57,350 nucleotides of DNA, from positions 1-57,350 of the forward strand of contig NZ_NIJM01000029.1 in NCBI RefSeq assembly GCF_002836945.1. Reading direction: 5' to 3'. The first letter of the stretch is position 1. Each line of letters opens with the position of its first letter. Under the pieces are notes generated by a model. It had not been told where the DNA came from, did not search any database, and worked only from the letters and a program-made list of their open reading frames with translations. Below, one piece after another: positions 1-8,200 of the stretch. The position numbers and the translations under genes are program-made. Source of the stretch: Shewanella chilikensis (GTDB lineage Bacteria; Pseudomonadota; Gammaproteobacteria; Enterobacterales; Shewanellaceae).

Positions 1-44
1 AACAGGCGGGCTTTTTCGCATCTCAGTTTTGATGATAGCGATTA

Positions 45-120
45 GCCTGGTATAGGCGGTTAGCGGATTGCTGGCTTTCTCGCGCCGTCATCCAGGGTTG
101 AAATCCCTGCTCCTTTGCCA
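45..120 (+). pseudogene. Decayed tRNA-like sequence (possibly tRNA-Glu derived)
   Basis: The 3' part has tRNA form: a 5-bp T-stem with a 7-nt loop (93-109), a 7-nt acceptor-like strand, a discriminator G and an encoded CCA at 118-120. Upstream, 72-87 can form a short anticodon-like stem whose loop contains TTC, the Glu anticodon. The T-loop reads TTGAAAT, lacking the invariant C56, and no 5' acceptor strand (AAAGGAG would be needed) is present. I therefore read it as a degenerate tRNA copy, not a functional gene. The Glu assignment is weak. Confidence 0.4.
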
Positions 121-129
121 TATTCAGAG

Positions 130-160
130 AAGCCCGCTTGTGTAAACAGGCGGGCTTTTT
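130..160 (+). terminator. Rho-independent terminator
   Basis: The arms AAGCCCGC and GCGGGCTT, extended by TTGT/ACAG pairs around a GTAA loop, are followed by a T5 tract. It would end transcription of the tRNA-like unit. Its right arm is duplicated at position 6-14. Confidence 0.8.
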
Positions 161-180
161 CGTATCTCAGTTTTGATGAT

Positions 181-549
181 TGTTATTCGTTTGGTGTTGT
201 TTGGGGAGATTTCAGGGGATTGCTGGGTTTATAGCCCTAGCTACGGGGCAGTCCCAGCATATTTTCCCACCTAGATTGATAATGACCAATTCAACTCGAC
301 CACTACAGGGGCTGGATTACAGAGGTTACAGTTTTTGATTATGGTTCTAAGTTGGTGTTACTGCAGCTTCCACTCAATCAGCTAGCTATTTTCTTATCAT
401 ATCCATGGTAAATCCGGTTTTTGAGTGAATATCCTTCAAGTAATAAATTAAATGACTCAGAATCTGCCAAGGAGACTATAACCTGGGAGAGGACAATGGT
501 ATAAATGGAGCCGATTTGTCCCTACATGTCCAATTACAGGAAAGCTGTC
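181..549. other. Intergenic region upstream of the aminotransferase
   Basis: No convincing gene is seen in this stretch. It contains a weak copy of the upstream repeat (about 183-235) and an AT-rich part (360-460) that probably holds the aminotransferase promoter; I could not pick out clear -35/-10 boxes. Confidence 0.5.
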
Positions 550-1743
550 ATGATTTTTTCTCAGATTACCGCCGCGCCGGCCGATCCCATTCTTGGTTTA
601 ACTGAGGCTTTTAAAGCCGATCCCCGCACGGATAAAGTCAACCTGGGTGTTGGCATCTATAAGGATGAGGCTGGCCAGACCCCGGTACTCAAGTCGGTCA
701 AGTTGGCAGAGGCCAAGTTGCTCGAAGAGGAAAAGACCAAGAGCTATCTCGGTATCGAAGGGGTTGCCCTGTATAACCAAGCGGTTCAACAACTGCTATT
801 CGGTAAAGATAGCGCCATAATCGCCGCTGGCCGGGCAGTAACGGCTCAGGCTCCGGGAGGTACAGGCTCATTGCGGGTCGCTGCGGAGTTTGTCCTTAGC
901 AATACAGACAGTAAAACTATCTGGATCAGCAACCCAACCTGGGCCAATCATAAGAACATCTTTGAAACCGCCGGGCTTGAGATCAAAGAGTACAGCTATT
1001 ATCAGGCAGAAACCCATGATCTCGACTTCGATGCTATGATGACAGATCTGCAACAGGCGAGTGAGGGGGATCTTGTGCTGCTGCACGGCTGTTGCCACAA
1101 CCCGACCGGTATCGATCTGAATATCAATCAATGGCAACAAGTTGCCAAACTGTGTGCCGAAAAGGGCCTTGTCCCCCTGTTTGACTTTGCCTATCAGGGC
1201 TTTGGCACTGGAATTGAAGAAGATGCCCAAGGGCTCAGAGCCGTTGCCGCCATGGTGCCTGAGCTGCTGGTTGCCAACTCTTTCTCGAAAAACTTCGGGC
1301 TTTATAATGAGCGTATCGGTGCCGTGACTCTGGTGGCCAAAGACAGTGAGTGCGCTGCACGGGCTTTCAGTCAGGTTAAGCGCACCATTCGTGCCAACTA
1401 CTCCAACCCGCCGGCTCATGGCGCCATGATTGTCAGCACTATTCTTAATGACGGTGAACTGAATGCCCTGTGGCAGCAAGAGCTGACTGAAATGCGCCAG
1501 CGCATAGCCAGCATGAGAACCCTGTTCGTTGAGAGCCTCAAGGCCGAAGGCGTCGATCGCGACTTCAGCTTCATTTCTCGTCAAAACGGTATGTTCAGCT
1601 TCTCTGGCCTCAACAAGGAACAAGTTGCCAGGCTTAAAGATGAGTTCGGCGTCTACATTGTCGGCTCTGGCCGTATCAGTGTTGCCGGGATGACCAAGAC
1701 CAATATGCCCGTTATCTGCAAGGCGATAGCCAAGGTGCTCTAA
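550..1743 (+). CDS. tyrB: Aspartate / aromatic amino acid aminotransferase
   Basis: PLP-dependent class I aminotransferase of the AspC/TyrB group, transferring amino groups between aspartate or aromatic amino acids and 2-oxoglutarate in the cytoplasm. The start was set at the ATG at 550, with AGGAAA about 7 nt upstream; this gives 397 residues, the usual family length, whereas the longer frame from 505 adds 15 residues of no family character. Visible motifs are the N-terminal [22 protein letters not shown] in the substrate region, HGCCHNPTG, and the PLP-lysine motif [16 protein letters not shown]. AspC and TyrB cannot be told apart with certainty from motifs alone, so the symbol is tentative. 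The gene is monocistronic and ends at a strong bidirectional hairpin. Confidence 0.85.
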   Translation: MIFSQITAAPADPILGLTEAFKADPRTDKVNLGVGIYKDEAGQTPVLKSVKLAEAKLLEEEKTKSYLGIEGVALYNQAVQQLLFGKDSAIIAAGRAVTAQAPGGTGSLRVAAEFVLSNTDSKTIWISNPTWANHKNIFETAGLEIKEYSYYQAETHDLDFDAMMTDLQQASEGDLVLLHGCCHNPTGIDLNINQWQQVAKLCAEKGLVPLFDFAYQGFGTGIEEDAQGLRAVAAMVPELLVANSFSKNFGLYNERIGAVTLVAKDSECAARAFSQVKRTIRANYSNPPAHGAMIVSTILNDGELNALWQQELTEMRQRIASMRTLFVESLKAEGVDRDFSFISRQNGMFSFSGLNKEQVARLKDEFGVYIVGSGRISVAGMTKTNMPVICKAIAKVL

Positions 1744-1767
1744 GCCTGTTGGATTTTATCCACGCTT

Positions 1768-1796
1768 AAAAAGGACAGCTGCGGCTGTCCTTTTTA
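1768..1796. terminator. Bidirectional rho-independent terminator
   Basis: A near-perfect hairpin, AAAAAGGACAGC, loop TGCG, then GCTGTCCTTTTT, lies between the convergent aminotransferase and YvcK-like genes. A and T tracts on both sides allow termination in both directions. Confidence 0.9.
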
Positions 1797-1824
1797 CTTA
1801 TCCTCCATTAACCGTTAATTTGAT

Positions 1825-2727
1825 TTAGGCAATGAGTTTCTTCGGCTGCAGAGCTTGCACCAGCGCGTTGACCAAGGCGTCTCTGTCGTGGCAGCCACTC
1901 TGGATTGGGTCGGCTAGCAGCGAGCGATAAATCAATTCGTCCTGATATGGCTGGCCATGACACAGCACAGCATCAATACGCCCCGGGCCTATTAGTTGCT
2001 GGCACCAATCCAGTTTGGCATTGAGACTGAGTTCGCCTGCCACTGACGCCTCAGGTTTCAGATTATCGATAAATACCACTCTGGCTTGACTGCTTTTAAT
2101 CGCTGTTGCCAGTTCTGGCAATAACAAAGGTGGCATCAAGCTGGTGAGAAAACTGCCCGGGCTTAAAATTATCAGTTCGGCAGCTGTCAACGCCGCTACC
2201 GCTTCCTCTGTGGCCCGAACCATAGGTTCAAGACTCATCGCCACCGGACGCTCAGCCATGCTGTCGACTTCCAGCTCACCGAACACTTTGCTCCCTGAGG
2301 CGTCAAGCGCCAGTAAGTGGGTAGGGTGTTCAGACATGGGATATAGGCGGGTGTCTATTTTAAGTAGGCCGCGGATAAGATTTATAGCCTCAAGGGGCCT
2401 GACACAGAGTTGATCCAACGCAGTCAGGATAAGGTTGCCCAGGTTATGGCCACAGAGTTCATCCTGACTATCAAACCTGTACTCGAACAATAAGGAACCG
2501 ACTGAGGGTTTATGCGCCAATTGGCTGAGACAATTACGCAGATCGCCCCAGGCGATACAGTCATTACTGTTTCTTAATCTGCCTGTGCTGCCACCGTTAT
2601 CTGTGGTCGCAACTATGCCTGTTAGTCGATCGCCCAGAAAAGCCAGGGATGATAGGACTCTTCCTAATCCATGGCCTCCACCAATAGCAACAACTTGCTG
2701 ATATTGACTGAATAACTGCCTTTGCAT
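1825..2727 (-). CDS. yvcK: YvcK/YbhK-like protein (CofD-like fold)
   Basis: Member of the YvcK (gluconeogenesis factor) group of the CofD-like superfamily, 300 residues. The family binds UDP-sugars or nucleotides and is linked to carbon-source adaptation and cell-wall homeostasis in bacilli; its biochemical role in gammaproteobacteria (E. coli YbhK) is poorly defined. The translation shows the glycine-rich start VAIGGGHGLGRVLSSL, the signature ATTDNGGSTGRLR, GDLRNCLSQL and GHNLGNLILTAL, all characteristic of the family, and SPGSFLTSLMPPLL in the C-terminal half. It is transcribed alone, convergent with the aminotransferase and divergent from the Bax-like gene. Confidence 0.85.
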   Translation of the reverse strand: MQRQLFSQYQQVVAIGGGHGLGRVLSSLAFLGDRLTGIVATTDNGGSTGRLRNSNDCIAWGDLRNCLSQLAHKPSVGSLLFEYRFDSQDELCGHNLGNLILTALDQLCVRPLEAINLIRGLLKIDTRLYPMSEHPTHLLALDASGSKVFGELEVDSMAERPVAMSLEPMVRATEEAVAALTAAELIILSPGSFLTSLMPPLLLPELATAIKSSQARVVFIDNLKPEASVAGELSLNAKLDWCQQLIGPGRIDAVLCHGQPYQDELIYRSLLADPIQSGCHDRDALVNALVQALQPKKLIA

Positions 2728-2877
2728 AGCTGATCCTTGCCGTCGCTTTTAACTTGAACATTCTACACCAGTGCTGCATAAGAGTCAGAGAGCTATTTTG
2801 TGAAAAGTGATATCTGACATATAATGCGCGGAAATTTTCCCCTTCACTTTTGGGTAACCGGCAAAAGGAAAGACTGA

Positions 2878-3705
2878 TTGAAAACCGGAAAACTTGGCTC
2901 ATTTACCCTGGCTTTGGCTTTGGTAATACTGTCAGTATTGGCACTTAGGGTGTACCTGATACCCAGTTTGAAAACCGCCGAGCAGACTTCAGCGCCACTG
3001 ATAAAGAACCAATTGGGTATCAGCTTGATCCCAGATTTCAGCAGCATAGGTAATGTCAGCGATAAGAAACAGGCGTTTTTTGACTTCTTGCGTCCGGCGG
3101 TGCAAAAGCAAAATAGCATTATCGCCGAGGAGCGTAAATTTCTCGAACAGGTGCAAAAGCACTTGCAAAACCAGCATCAGCTCAATGATGCCGAGCAATA
3201 TCGTATTCAGCGTCTGGCAGAAAAGTATCAATATGCCATGCGTGCTATCGATAGCGACAGCATCAATAAATTACTGCGTCGGGTTGATGTGATCCCGGAA
3301 TCTATGGTGCTTATCCAGGCAGCCAATGAAACCGGCTGGGGCAGCTCTCGGTTTGCCCGTGAAGGACTCAATTTTTTCGGTCAGTGGTGTTTCAAGAAAG
3401 GTTGTGGTTTGGTTCCGCAGTCGCGCTCTGAAGGCATGTCCCATGAAGTGGCCGTATTTAAATCGGTCGATGACTCTGTAGCTTCTTATATGCGTAATCT
3501 CAATTCTAACGCTGCCTATTCTTTGTTTCGTTCCATACGCGCTGATCTGCGTAGTCAACAGGAACCCCTTACTGCAGAGAAGTTGGTTTACGGCTTGGTG
3601 AATTATTCAGAACGCCAGGAAGCCTACATTGACGAATTATTGGATATGCTGCGTCATAACGAAGAATATTTGGTGGAGAACCATGTCGAAAAAACTGCTG
3701 TTTAG
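2878..3705 (+). CDS. bax: Bax-like glucosaminidase-domain protein
   Basis: Predicted inner-membrane-anchored or exported peptidoglycan hydrolase of the Bax/FlgJ-type glucosaminidase family (275 residues). It opens with a basic stretch and a hydrophobic segment (about residues 7-26) that acts as signal or anchor. The catalytic region contains IQAANETGWGSSRFA followed by GLNFFGQWCF, with the conserved Glu in NETGWG, and a later family motif YSERQEAYIDEL. The start is a TTG with AAAGGAAA about 7 nt upstream; no better ATG exists before the hydrophobic segment. Its 3' end overlaps the next gene by 23 bp, so the two are probably co-transcribed. The physiological substrate is inferred from the family only. 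Confidence 0.8.
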   Translation: MKTGKLGSFTLALALVILSVLALRVYLIPSLKTAEQTSAPLIKNQLGISLIPDFSSIGNVSDKKQAFFDFLRPAVQKQNSIIAEERKFLEQVQKHLQNQHQLNDAEQYRIQRLAEKYQYAMRAIDSDSINKLLRRVDVIPESMVLIQAANETGWGSSRFAREGLNFFGQWCFKKGCGLVPQSRSEGMSHEVAVFKSVDDSVASYMRNLNSNAAYSLFRSIRADLRSQQEPLTAEKLVYGLVNYSERQEAYIDELLDMLRHNEEYLVENHVEKTAV

Positions 3706-4312
3706 TACGCTATTATTGCTGTCCCCCTCTTTGATGGCCAGTCAGGTGTCTTTGAACTATGCCGACTTTTACGCGCGGATGAAAGTGATGAATAAAGGCA
3801 ATTATCCGCTTATCGATCTGGCTTTTACGGTTCCTGAAACTCAAAACTGTCAATTAAAAAATGGCAGTATCAGCACAGAAACTGAACGCTTTCCTCTGAC
3901 ATTTGATGCCAGTCAGAGGTTGTTTATTCCTTTCGATGAAAAACTCAAGAGTGCCAGAGCTTTGATTAACCTTGAGTTGGCAGGAGAGGGGCAAGGCTGC
4001 GGCATTGGCATGCAGCTCAGGGTTCGTACTCCCAAACAGGAGTACAGTGGCGATGAACTGAGAAACATCAGCAATCAAATGAATGAAGCCCTGAAGCAAA
4101 TGCAAGGATTTCCGATGAAGTATTTTGCCAAGCCTATTTCAGGTCTTAATATTGAATTTATCGGCAGTGAAAATGGTGCTTGGCTTGATGGGCGCTATCA
4201 AACGATCGGTAAACGCCACGAGCTCAGTAATGAGGAGATCAGTCAAATTGAAGTATTGAAATTTGACTCGGCTCCTGCAGTGATCAGTCCATGGGTCATG
4301 CCAGACAACTAA
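3683..4312 (+). CDS. DUF2987 family exported protein
   Basis: A 209-residue protein with a clear signal peptide (KK followed by LLFSTLLLLSPSLMAS, probable cleavage after MAS), so probably periplasmic. The body matches my memory of DUF2987, a family common in Shewanella and relatives without known function; visible features are YADFYARMKVMNKGNYPLI and two Cys residues (in ETQNCQLK and GQGCGIG) that could form a disulfide. The ATG at 3683 has TGGAGA just upstream and lies within the end of the Bax-like gene, which suggests translational coupling and perhaps a shared envelope role. The function is unknown. Confidence 0.75.
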   Translation: MSKKLLFSTLLLLSPSLMASQVSLNYADFYARMKVMNKGNYPLIDLAFTVPETQNCQLKNGSISTETERFPLTFDASQRLFIPFDEKLKSARALINLELAGEGQGCGIGMQLRVRTPKQEYSGDELRNISNQMNEALKQMQGFPMKYFAKPISGLNIEFIGSENGAWLDGRYQTIGKRHELSNEEISQIEVLKFDSAPAVISPWVMPDN

Positions 4313-4469
4313 CTACTTGCTTTTTATTAGGATGAGTTTCAAAGGCAGGCTATCATTTGGAATGATGTTGCTGGCAGTTTGCTGACGGTCCAGTTGCCCG
4401 GCAACTTGAGACTAGCTCTAGCTTACTGCCAATATTCAAGCTATTTATCTGCCCGTTTTTTGCTCTTTT

Positions 4470-4955
4470 TTATTTGAGTAACAAATCGTCGTCAATGGGA
4501 CAGTAGTCGCTGGCCGCATTGAGTAGGCTCAACGAGGTTAATTCAGTAACGGAATAGATTTCAACTCGTTTGCCTTTTTGACGTAGTTTTTCGGCCAACA
4601 AGGCAAAATCACCGTCCCCGGACACCAGTACCACAATGTCCACAGCATCGGCATATTCCAGTGCATCTATGGTTATTCCCACATCCCAATCACCTTTGGC
4701 TGTACCATCAGCGCGTTGGATAAAGGGCTTCAACTTCACCTCAAAGCCAATGGCCCGTAGGATATTTTGAAACTCGCGCTGTTTTTTATCACCTCTATCT
4801 ATAGCGTAGGCAAATGCTCTAACCAATTGTTTCTGATCAGTGACTTTGGACCAAAGCCGGTTGTAGTCCAGGTTTCGCCCGAAAGCTTGTCTGGTGGTGT
4901 AGTAGATGTTTTGAACATCGGCCAAGAGAAGCACTCTGCTAGGCTGATCTTTCAT
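4470..4955 (-). CDS. NYN/LabA-like PIN-fold domain protein
   Basis: A small (161-residue) cytoplasmic protein built almost wholly of a NYN domain, a PIN-related nuclease fold. Acidic residues expected at the metal site are present: LLLADVQNIYY near the N-terminus, GDWDVGITIDALEYA in the middle, and VVLVSGDGDFALLAEKLRQKGK, the classic SGDGDF motif. Family members include LabA-like proteins and putative RNases; the actual substrate here is unknown. The gene overlaps the upstream GNAT gene by 4 bp (ATGA), so the two form a translationally coupled pair. Confidence 0.85.
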   Translation of the reverse strand: MKDQPSRVLLLADVQNIYYTTRQAFGRNLDYNRLWSKVTDQKQLVRAFAYAIDRGDKKQREFQNILRAIGFEVKLKPFIQRADGTAKGDWDVGITIDALEYADAVDIVVLVSGDGDFALLAEKLRQKGKRVEIYSVTELTSLSLLNAASDYCPIDDDLLLK

Positions 4956-5467
4956 TGTTTATGTTCCTTATCTTCTGAACTCTGTCTCCCTTTAGCTATG
5001 GCGAGGGAAAAGCTCTTTTTTGTGTGAGCACTTAAGCCTTTTAAACCTGTTAGTTGCATTTTGTACTCTTTGTGACCTGTATGAGGACAGATTTGTTCGC
5101 CGATTATTACAGCGCCCTTGTGCCGGTAAAAATTGACACTGGCTTGGTTGTCACAATAGACGTTTAACGTCAGTTGCTCTCTTTGTTGCCTGGCATGTTC
5201 AAGTAAATTACCGCCGATCCCTAACCCCTGCATTTCGGGTTTAACAAATAACGCCGCCAACTTGTTCTCATAGAGAGAGTAGAAGCCAAGCACTTGGGTA
5301 CCATGCTGATAGAGATAGTTTTCTGCCGCAGGAATATAAAATAGACGCATGTCATTCAACTGCTCTTGCCAAAATTTTGCGGCAATAAAATGATGTGCGT
5401 CGATAGAGGCTGTTAGCCAGATCTTCAATACAGCTGGCATGTCTTCCATGGTAAATGCGCGGATCAT
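4952..5467 (-). CDS. GNAT family N-acetyltransferase
   Basis: Acyl-CoA-dependent acetyltransferase of the GNAT superfamily (171 residues). The acetyl-CoA-binding motif A reads KPEMQGLGIGGNLLEHARQ, and the fold continues through LNVYCDNQASVNFYRHKGAVIIGEQ. It resembles the YjaB/YiiD-like subgroup; the substrate cannot be deduced. The start at 5467 (MIRAFTMEDMP) was chosen over a longer frame because AAGGAAG lies 4-5 nt upstream and the sequence begins with the usual GNAT beta strand. A 35-residue basic tail after the GNAT core is unusual. It is the first gene of a coupled pair with the NYN protein. Confidence 0.85.
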   Translation of the reverse strand: MIRAFTMEDMPAVLKIWLTASIDAHHFIAAKFWQEQLNDMRLFYIPAAENYLYQHGTQVLGFYSLYENKLAALFVKPEMQGLGIGGNLLEHARQQREQLTLNVYCDNQASVNFYRHKGAVIIGEQICPHTGHKEYKMQLTGLKGLSAHTKKSFSLAIAKGRQSSEDKEHKQ

Positions 5468-5963
5468 ATGACTTCCTTGTGGATGGCTGGACAAAAGAGG
5501 GGATTTAACGGGTTTTGCTGCTTTTATTGACTCGCAGGCCAGGCTAAAAATTCAAAATAATATGCAGAATAACAAAGTAGGTTGAATAAAAAAATGATAA
5601 GGCGCTCAGAGTGTTGCTTTGCTTCTCCTTTGTTTACAAGCTGATGGGTGTTTGACAGCCATTTGAAGCTGTTGAGTCAAAGGCCTGCGCCGCAGATGAA
5701 AAATTTACACTGTTATTCCGATGGTTAACCGGCACTAAGGCAAAAGTGGATTACACTTTAAATCAAACATAGCGTACTGTATTGAAAAGGGCTTAATGCC
5801 GCATTGAACTATAACAGCCTTAGCATCGAATGAGCTGGATTGTACACTCGGGAAGAACTAAACCGAGAGCTAAACAGTGCTGAATACCGGGCAGGGGAAA
5901 TGGTCTCCTGTGGGGTTTTGTCCTAAAGCAAGTGCGGACAAAGTGACTGAGGGATTAGTAACT
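5468..5963. other. Divergent intergenic region
   Basis: About 500 bp separate the GNAT gene and the EAL regulator. The middle (5530-5620) is AT-rich and probably contains divergent promoters. I see no conserved RNA, operator or additional ORF that I could defend. Confidence 0.5.
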
Positions 5964-8186
5964 ATGCTAGATGATTTACTGTTTTCATCTGAAACATCAC
6001 CGGAAGAAACTCATCAACGCGATACCATGTGGCGTATCTTGGCGGTGGATGATGATGTCAAATTCCAGAATTCGCTGAGTTTTGCCATTAATAAAATGAC
6101 CTTGATGGGGCGTCCCCTTGAACTCATACAAGCCTACAGTATGGCAGAGGCATCCAGTCTATTGGGAAAAGATGCCGACTTTGCTGTGGTGTTGGTTGAT
6201 GTCGTGATGGAAACCGAAGATGCCGGTCTCAGGTTAGTCAAAGCCGTGCGGGATTTGCTGGGAATATCCGATACCCGTTTTGTACTCTTGACCGGCCAGC
6301 CAGGAATGGCTCCGGTCGAATCTGTGATGCAGGACTATGACTTGTCTGATTATGTGCTCAAGTCAGAGCTCGCCAACCGTGGGATACGCAACATACTCAC
6401 AGGTGCAGTACGTAATTATCATCATCTCAAGACAATTTCTTCTGCTCGTCGTGGTTTGCAGCTCATTGTGGAGTCCAGCAATCGTTTGTTGGGGCTGAGA
6501 ACGCTTACGCAAATAGCCTCGGTTACTTTGAGTGAAATTGCTAATCTTATCAATGTCGCCGACGAAGGCTTGGTTTGTGTTAATCGCGGCCCTCACACAG
6601 TGGATAGCTCAGGTCGGGAGATCTACGAACCCCTAACCATAGCCTGTAGTGGTCGCTTTCGTCAGTATATTAATCGTGCATTGAGGGAATTGCCGGATCC
6701 GACTATTCAATCCATGGTTGAGCAGGCACTCAGGGAAAAGCGTTTTGTCAGTACCGATGAAAGCCAGGTGCTATTCTTCCCTAAATCGGCAGCACTGGCT
6801 GAGTTTGCCATCTATGTGGCTACCAACCGCACGCTGGATGATACAGAGATGGAGTTGCTTAAAGTTTTTGCGGCCAATGTTTCCAAAGGCTTTGGCAATG
6901 TAGCCTTGATTAGCCGGCTCGATAAAGTGGCGTATCTGGATGAGTTGTTGAGAATTCCCAACCGCAGTGCCCTGCTGCGTGAATTGTCCAGGTTGCAGGC
7001 TATGTCCAGCGCTGATGCCCATAATCTGCTGCTATTGGATCTCGATCATTTTTCCGGGCTTAACAATTTATTTGGCTGTGTATTTGGCAATCAGGTATTA
7101 CAGGCTGTGGCTCAAAGGTTACAGGAGGCATTTCCTCAACCGATAGTCATAGGAAGATTGCACTCGGATCTGTTTGCCATTATCGGCCATAAAGAACAGG
7201 TCAATATTGACAGGGCCCAAGAGGTGTTTGGCGCGCCCTTTGAAATTGATAATAGTCGCCATATTCTCACCGCCTGCATGACGGAAGTCTCTTTGGCTAT
7301 CAGTCGTGGGCAGGATCCCGCGGAGTTATTACGAACAGCCGGAACAGGGCTGAGGAATGCCAAGTCTCGAGGCCCTGGAAGCATACAGGCGTTTGATCCT
7401 GAATTTGAACATCAAGCCGCCCACAGGTTTAAGTTGATGCAGCGTTTACACAGCGCCATTCAACGTCAGGAGTTTGTGTTGCATTATCAGCCACAGATCG
7501 ACCTCAATACTGGTGAGGTTGTTGGGGTTGAGGCTTTATTACGCTGGCAGACCGAAGAGGGTATGGTGCCACCCGGCACCTTTATTCCGCTGGCAGAACA
7601 GTCGTCCTACATTCACGGGATAGGCGACATAGTGGTTGCTTTGTCCTGTCAGGCTGTGCATGCACTGGATCTGGCAGGGTTTAGCGACATTCTTATCAGC
7701 GTCAATTATTCAGCCCGGCAACTGGATAAGCCGGATGTTTTAGAGAGGCTCAAACAACAATGTCGTCTGGCCGGGGTAGAGGTGAGCCGGCTGTGTTTGG
7801 AAGTCACTGAAACCGCTATGATGCAGTCTTTTCAACAGGTAGCCAATATTCTCCAGCGTCACCGAACTTCGGGAGGCACAGTGGCGATAGATGACTTCGG
7901 CACCGGGCTTTCATCACTCGAATATTTGCTGCAACTGCCGGCCGATCACCTGAAGATTGATATGACTTTTGTCGCCAGGTTGGATGAAGATGAACGTAGT
8001 CGCTTCCTGGCATCAATGATTATTGAACTGGGAAGGCGACTGAATATTTCGGTTGTTGCCGAAGGGGTTGAGACTCACAGCCAGGCTAATTGGCTCAGAG
8101 AACATGGTTGCCACATAGGTCAAGGATGGTTGTATGGAAAGGCCATGCCATTGGATGAGTTATTGCAGTGGCTCAATAATCGCTGA
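5964..8186 (+). CDS. Response regulator with DUF3369, degenerate GGDEF and EAL domains
   Basis: Predicted cytoplasmic response regulator that hydrolyses cyclic di-GMP (740 residues from the ATG at 5964; GAGGG about 10 nt upstream). Domains in order: REC (about 24-145) with the acidic cluster DDD at 29-31 and phospho-acceptor D79 in VLVDVVMETED; DUF3369 (about 170-310); a GGDEF-like domain (about 320-480) whose active site is lost, reading SDLFAIIGHKE where GGDEF should be; and EAL (about 495-735). The EAL domain keeps the catalytic signatures EALLRW, EVTETAMM, DDFGTGLSSLEYL, LKID, VVAEGVET and QGWLYG, so phosphodiesterase activity is expected. A frame extending upstream to 5877 exists but lacks a better ribosome-binding site. 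A histidine kinase follows 14 bp downstream and is the likely partner. Confidence 0.88.
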   Translation: MLDDLLFSSETSPEETHQRDTMWRILAVDDDVKFQNSLSFAINKMTLMGRPLELIQAYSMAEASSLLGKDADFAVVLVDVVMETEDAGLRLVKAVRDLLGISDTRFVLLTGQPGMAPVESVMQDYDLSDYVLKSELANRGIRNILTGAVRNYHHLKTISSARRGLQLIVESSNRLLGLRTLTQIASVTLSEIANLINVADEGLVCVNRGPHTVDSSGREIYEPLTIACSGRFRQYINRALRELPDPTIQSMVEQALREKRFVSTDESQVLFFPKSAALAEFAIYVATNRTLDDTEMELLKVFAANVSKGFGNVALISRLDKVAYLDELLRIPNRSALLRELSRLQAMSSADAHNLLLLDLDHFSGLNNLFGCVFGNQVLQAVAQRLQEAFPQPIVIGRLHSDLFAIIGHKEQVNIDRAQEVFGAPFEIDNSRHILTACMTEVSLAISRGQDPAELLRTAGTGLRNAKSRGPGSIQAFDPEFEHQAAHRFKLMQRLHSAIQRQEFVLHYQPQIDLNTGEVVGVEALLRWQTEEGMVPPGTFIPLAEQSSYIHGIGDIVVALSCQAVHALDLAGFSDILISVNYSARQLDKPDVLERLKQQCRLAGVEVSRLCLEVTETAMMQSFQQVANILQRHRTSGGTVAIDDFGTGLSSLEYLLQLPADHLKIDMTFVARLDEDERSRFLASMIIELGRRLNISVVAEGVETHSQANWLREHGCHIGQGWLYGKAMPLDELLQWLNNR

Positions 8187-8200
8187 ATGGAATCTTGCTA

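Larger units (their letters stand above)
1..180. repeat. Tandem direct repeat carrying terminator halves
   Basis: Positions 1-36 and 145-180 match at 35 of 36 bases (one C/T difference at 19 versus 163). The similarity continues weakly: the stretch near 65-79 resembles the one near 218-232 (both contain GGATTGCTGG). Each copy begins with the right arm of a terminator hairpin, so the window starts inside a repeated unit of about 144 bp. This arrangement is typical of the end of a tRNA cluster made of tandem duplications, with the intact tRNA genes presumably lying upstream of the window; that last point is inference. Confidence 0.7.
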
